The notes beneath the pieces are model-generated. The model did no database searches. It was not told where the DNA came from and saw only the letters and a program-made list of their open reading frames with translations. From assembly GCA_905221615.1 (NCBI GenBank), contig CAJNDT010004668.1, positions 881,001 through 945,000 of the forward strand: a stretch of DNA of 64,000 nucleotides, given 5' to 3'. This DNA is from Symbiodinium sp. CCMP2592. Taxonomy: Eukaryota > Sar > Dinophyceae > Suessiales > Symbiodiniaceae. Position 1 is the first letter of the stretch, and the number at the start of each line of letters is the position of its first letter. Below are positions 63,378-64,000 of the stretch, one piece after another. The translations under genes were made by a program, and so were the position numbers.

Positions 63378-64000
63378 ATGACAGCGCCTGTGCATACGAG
63401 TCCGCTTGGTCAGACGTTTTGGGCCAATGTGCGAGCCGGCAACATCACCTGTGAGTTTTACGAACAACAGCTGGATGGATCCTTGCAGATGGGTCCGAAT
63501 TATCCCTGGCCGATCAAAAAACCTCTAGAATACTATGTCACAGCCTTCGGTGAGGTCCGCCTGCAATTCCGCGTGAGAGGCGGGAAAGGATTCAAACAGT
63601 GCAAGTGTGAATGGAAATACATCGGTCATGGAATGAATCGGGACTCAATGATTGCGAGGATCCCACAGCCGTGGGTCATCGACATTCTGAAGCTTCTGCG
63701 CGAGGTCAGGATTCCTCGGTCTGAAAGGCAGAGTGCCGAAGTCCTCAAAGCCTCGACAGTCGCAGCAGAGGCCCTGAGACTGGTGGATTCTATTCCTGAA
63801 GATGCTCTGGACTTCCATCATCCGACAGATCAGGTGCACCTCTGTGTCAAGCTGCACAGGCCACTCGCAAAGGATGAAAAAGAGTGTGGAAACCAATTTG
63901 ACTGGCGTTTTCTGCAATCTCGAATGTTCACAACCCACTGGCAATCGTTTCCTGTCCCGCTCGCTTTCGACTTGAAAACCTTGGTCACCCATGCCTCGGG
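63378..64000 (+). CDS. Unknown protein, truncated by window end
   Basis: Open from ATG 63378 to the last base (207 codons, no stop). ATG lies five bases after a GGCAGAGTGCC copy. Sequence features are TPVHTSP-like start (MTAPVHTSPLGQTFWANVR), CEFYEQQLDGSLQ, YYVTAFGEVRLQFRVRGG, CKCEWKYIGHGMNRDSM, then ILKLLREVRIPRSERQSAEV, where RQSA is the 11-mer at 63727. The remainder is regular and charged. I do not recognise a family. Length and composition make it credible as coding. Confidence 0.6.
   Translation, partial: MTAPVHTSPLGQTFWANVRAGNITCEFYEQQLDGSLQMGPNYPWPIKKPLEYYVTAFGEVRLQFRVRGGKGFKQCKCEWKYIGHGMNRDSMIARIPQPWVIDILKLLREVRIPRSERQSAEVLKASTVAAEALRLVDSIPEDALDFHHPTDQVHLCVKLHRPLAKDEKECGNQFDWRFLQSRMFTTHWQSFPVPLAFDLKTLVTHAS

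Larger units (their letters stand above)
57208..63737 (+). repeat. Interspersed GGCAGAGTGCC element, 21 exact copies in one orientation
   Basis: Exact copies start at 57208, 57475, 58119, 58234, 58967, 59088, 59536, 60216, 60438, 60456, 61251, 61445, 61460, 62263, 62280, 62294, 62375, 63253, 63334, 63362 and 63727. One-mismatch copies are at 61430, 63278 and 63305. GGCA and TGCC are complementary arms around GAG, so each could form a small stem-loop. I found none in the first 57 kb and no reverse-orientation copy here. The 11-mer lies in spacers and in coding sequence in all three phases: GRVP (58119, 58967), EAEC (59536), and RQSA or GQSA (60216, 60438, 60456, 61445, 61460, 63727). Confidence 0.95.

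Noticed and set aside
57208-63737. CRISPR-like array of 11-mers
   Set aside because: Spacing is irregular (15 to several hundred b), the unit is too short, copies lie in coding sequence and the genome is eukaryotic.
1-64000. Bacterial operons or ribosome-binding sites
   Set aside because: Spliced genes, eukaryotic complexes and lack of compact ORFs exclude a prokaryotic source; starts at TTG/GTG in long frames were not accepted.

Overview
The window reads as nuclear DNA of a dinoflagellate, most likely a Symbiodiniaceae/Suessiales alga (inference). Support: a nuclear petC gene with a bipartite plastid presequence and an FVAP-type motif; housekeeping genes cut into very short exons; introns that start with GC far more often than GT; degenerate TTTAGGG/CCCTAAA sequence throughout introns and spacers; abundant microsatellites; and every gene I can recognise lying on the + strand. 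Most real exons are shorter than the ORFs that random sequence gives, so genes were found by reading exons and joining them in phase.

Layout. 2.1-3.05 kb: petC (Rieske protein of cytochrome b6f), three exons. 6.2-8.4 kb and 11.9-16.0 kb: two paralogous 2OG-Fe(II) oxygenases of the prolyl-4-hydroxylase type, with largely different intron sets. 16.8-22.9 kb: PSMD9-like 26S proteasome assembly chaperone. 26.8-36.6 kb: an island in which CTCT is roughly ten-fold over-represented on one strand, in exons and introns alike; it holds two unknown genes, a 268-bp tandem array and a large gene joining a DDE-type transposase to a Ulp1-type cysteine protease and a Cys-rich tail. 37.4-39.1 kb: intronless ORF with an AP2 domain and two possible PD-(D/E)XK domains. 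39.6-43.3 kb: V-ATPase subunit D in about 14 exons of 24-75 nt. 46.4-48.8 kb and 51.6-54.4 kb: unknown multi-exon genes. 49.05-50.3 kb: ubiquitin-like/ankyrin-repeat protein. 56.9-64 kb: tandem duplications, two small paralogous acidic proteins, a protein with a tyrosine/dual-specificity phosphatase signature and three further ORFs. This last region carries at least 21 exact copies of GGCAGAGTGCC, all in one orientation and in all three reading frames.

Two signals stand out. First, short inverted-repeat elements of about 85-120 bp (families A-J) sit in the introns; one is nested inside another with a 3-bp target duplication, and one supplies a splice acceptor. Together with intron presence/absence between the two oxygenase paralogs they suggest continuing intron gain by transposition (introners). 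Second, two separate regions each have their own over-used short motif (CTCT; GGCAGAGTGCC) that ignores codon phase, which points to DNA- or RNA-level elements that invade coding sequence.

Exon limits come from reading frames, homology recalled from family knowledge and AG acceptors. No alignment or RNA evidence was available.
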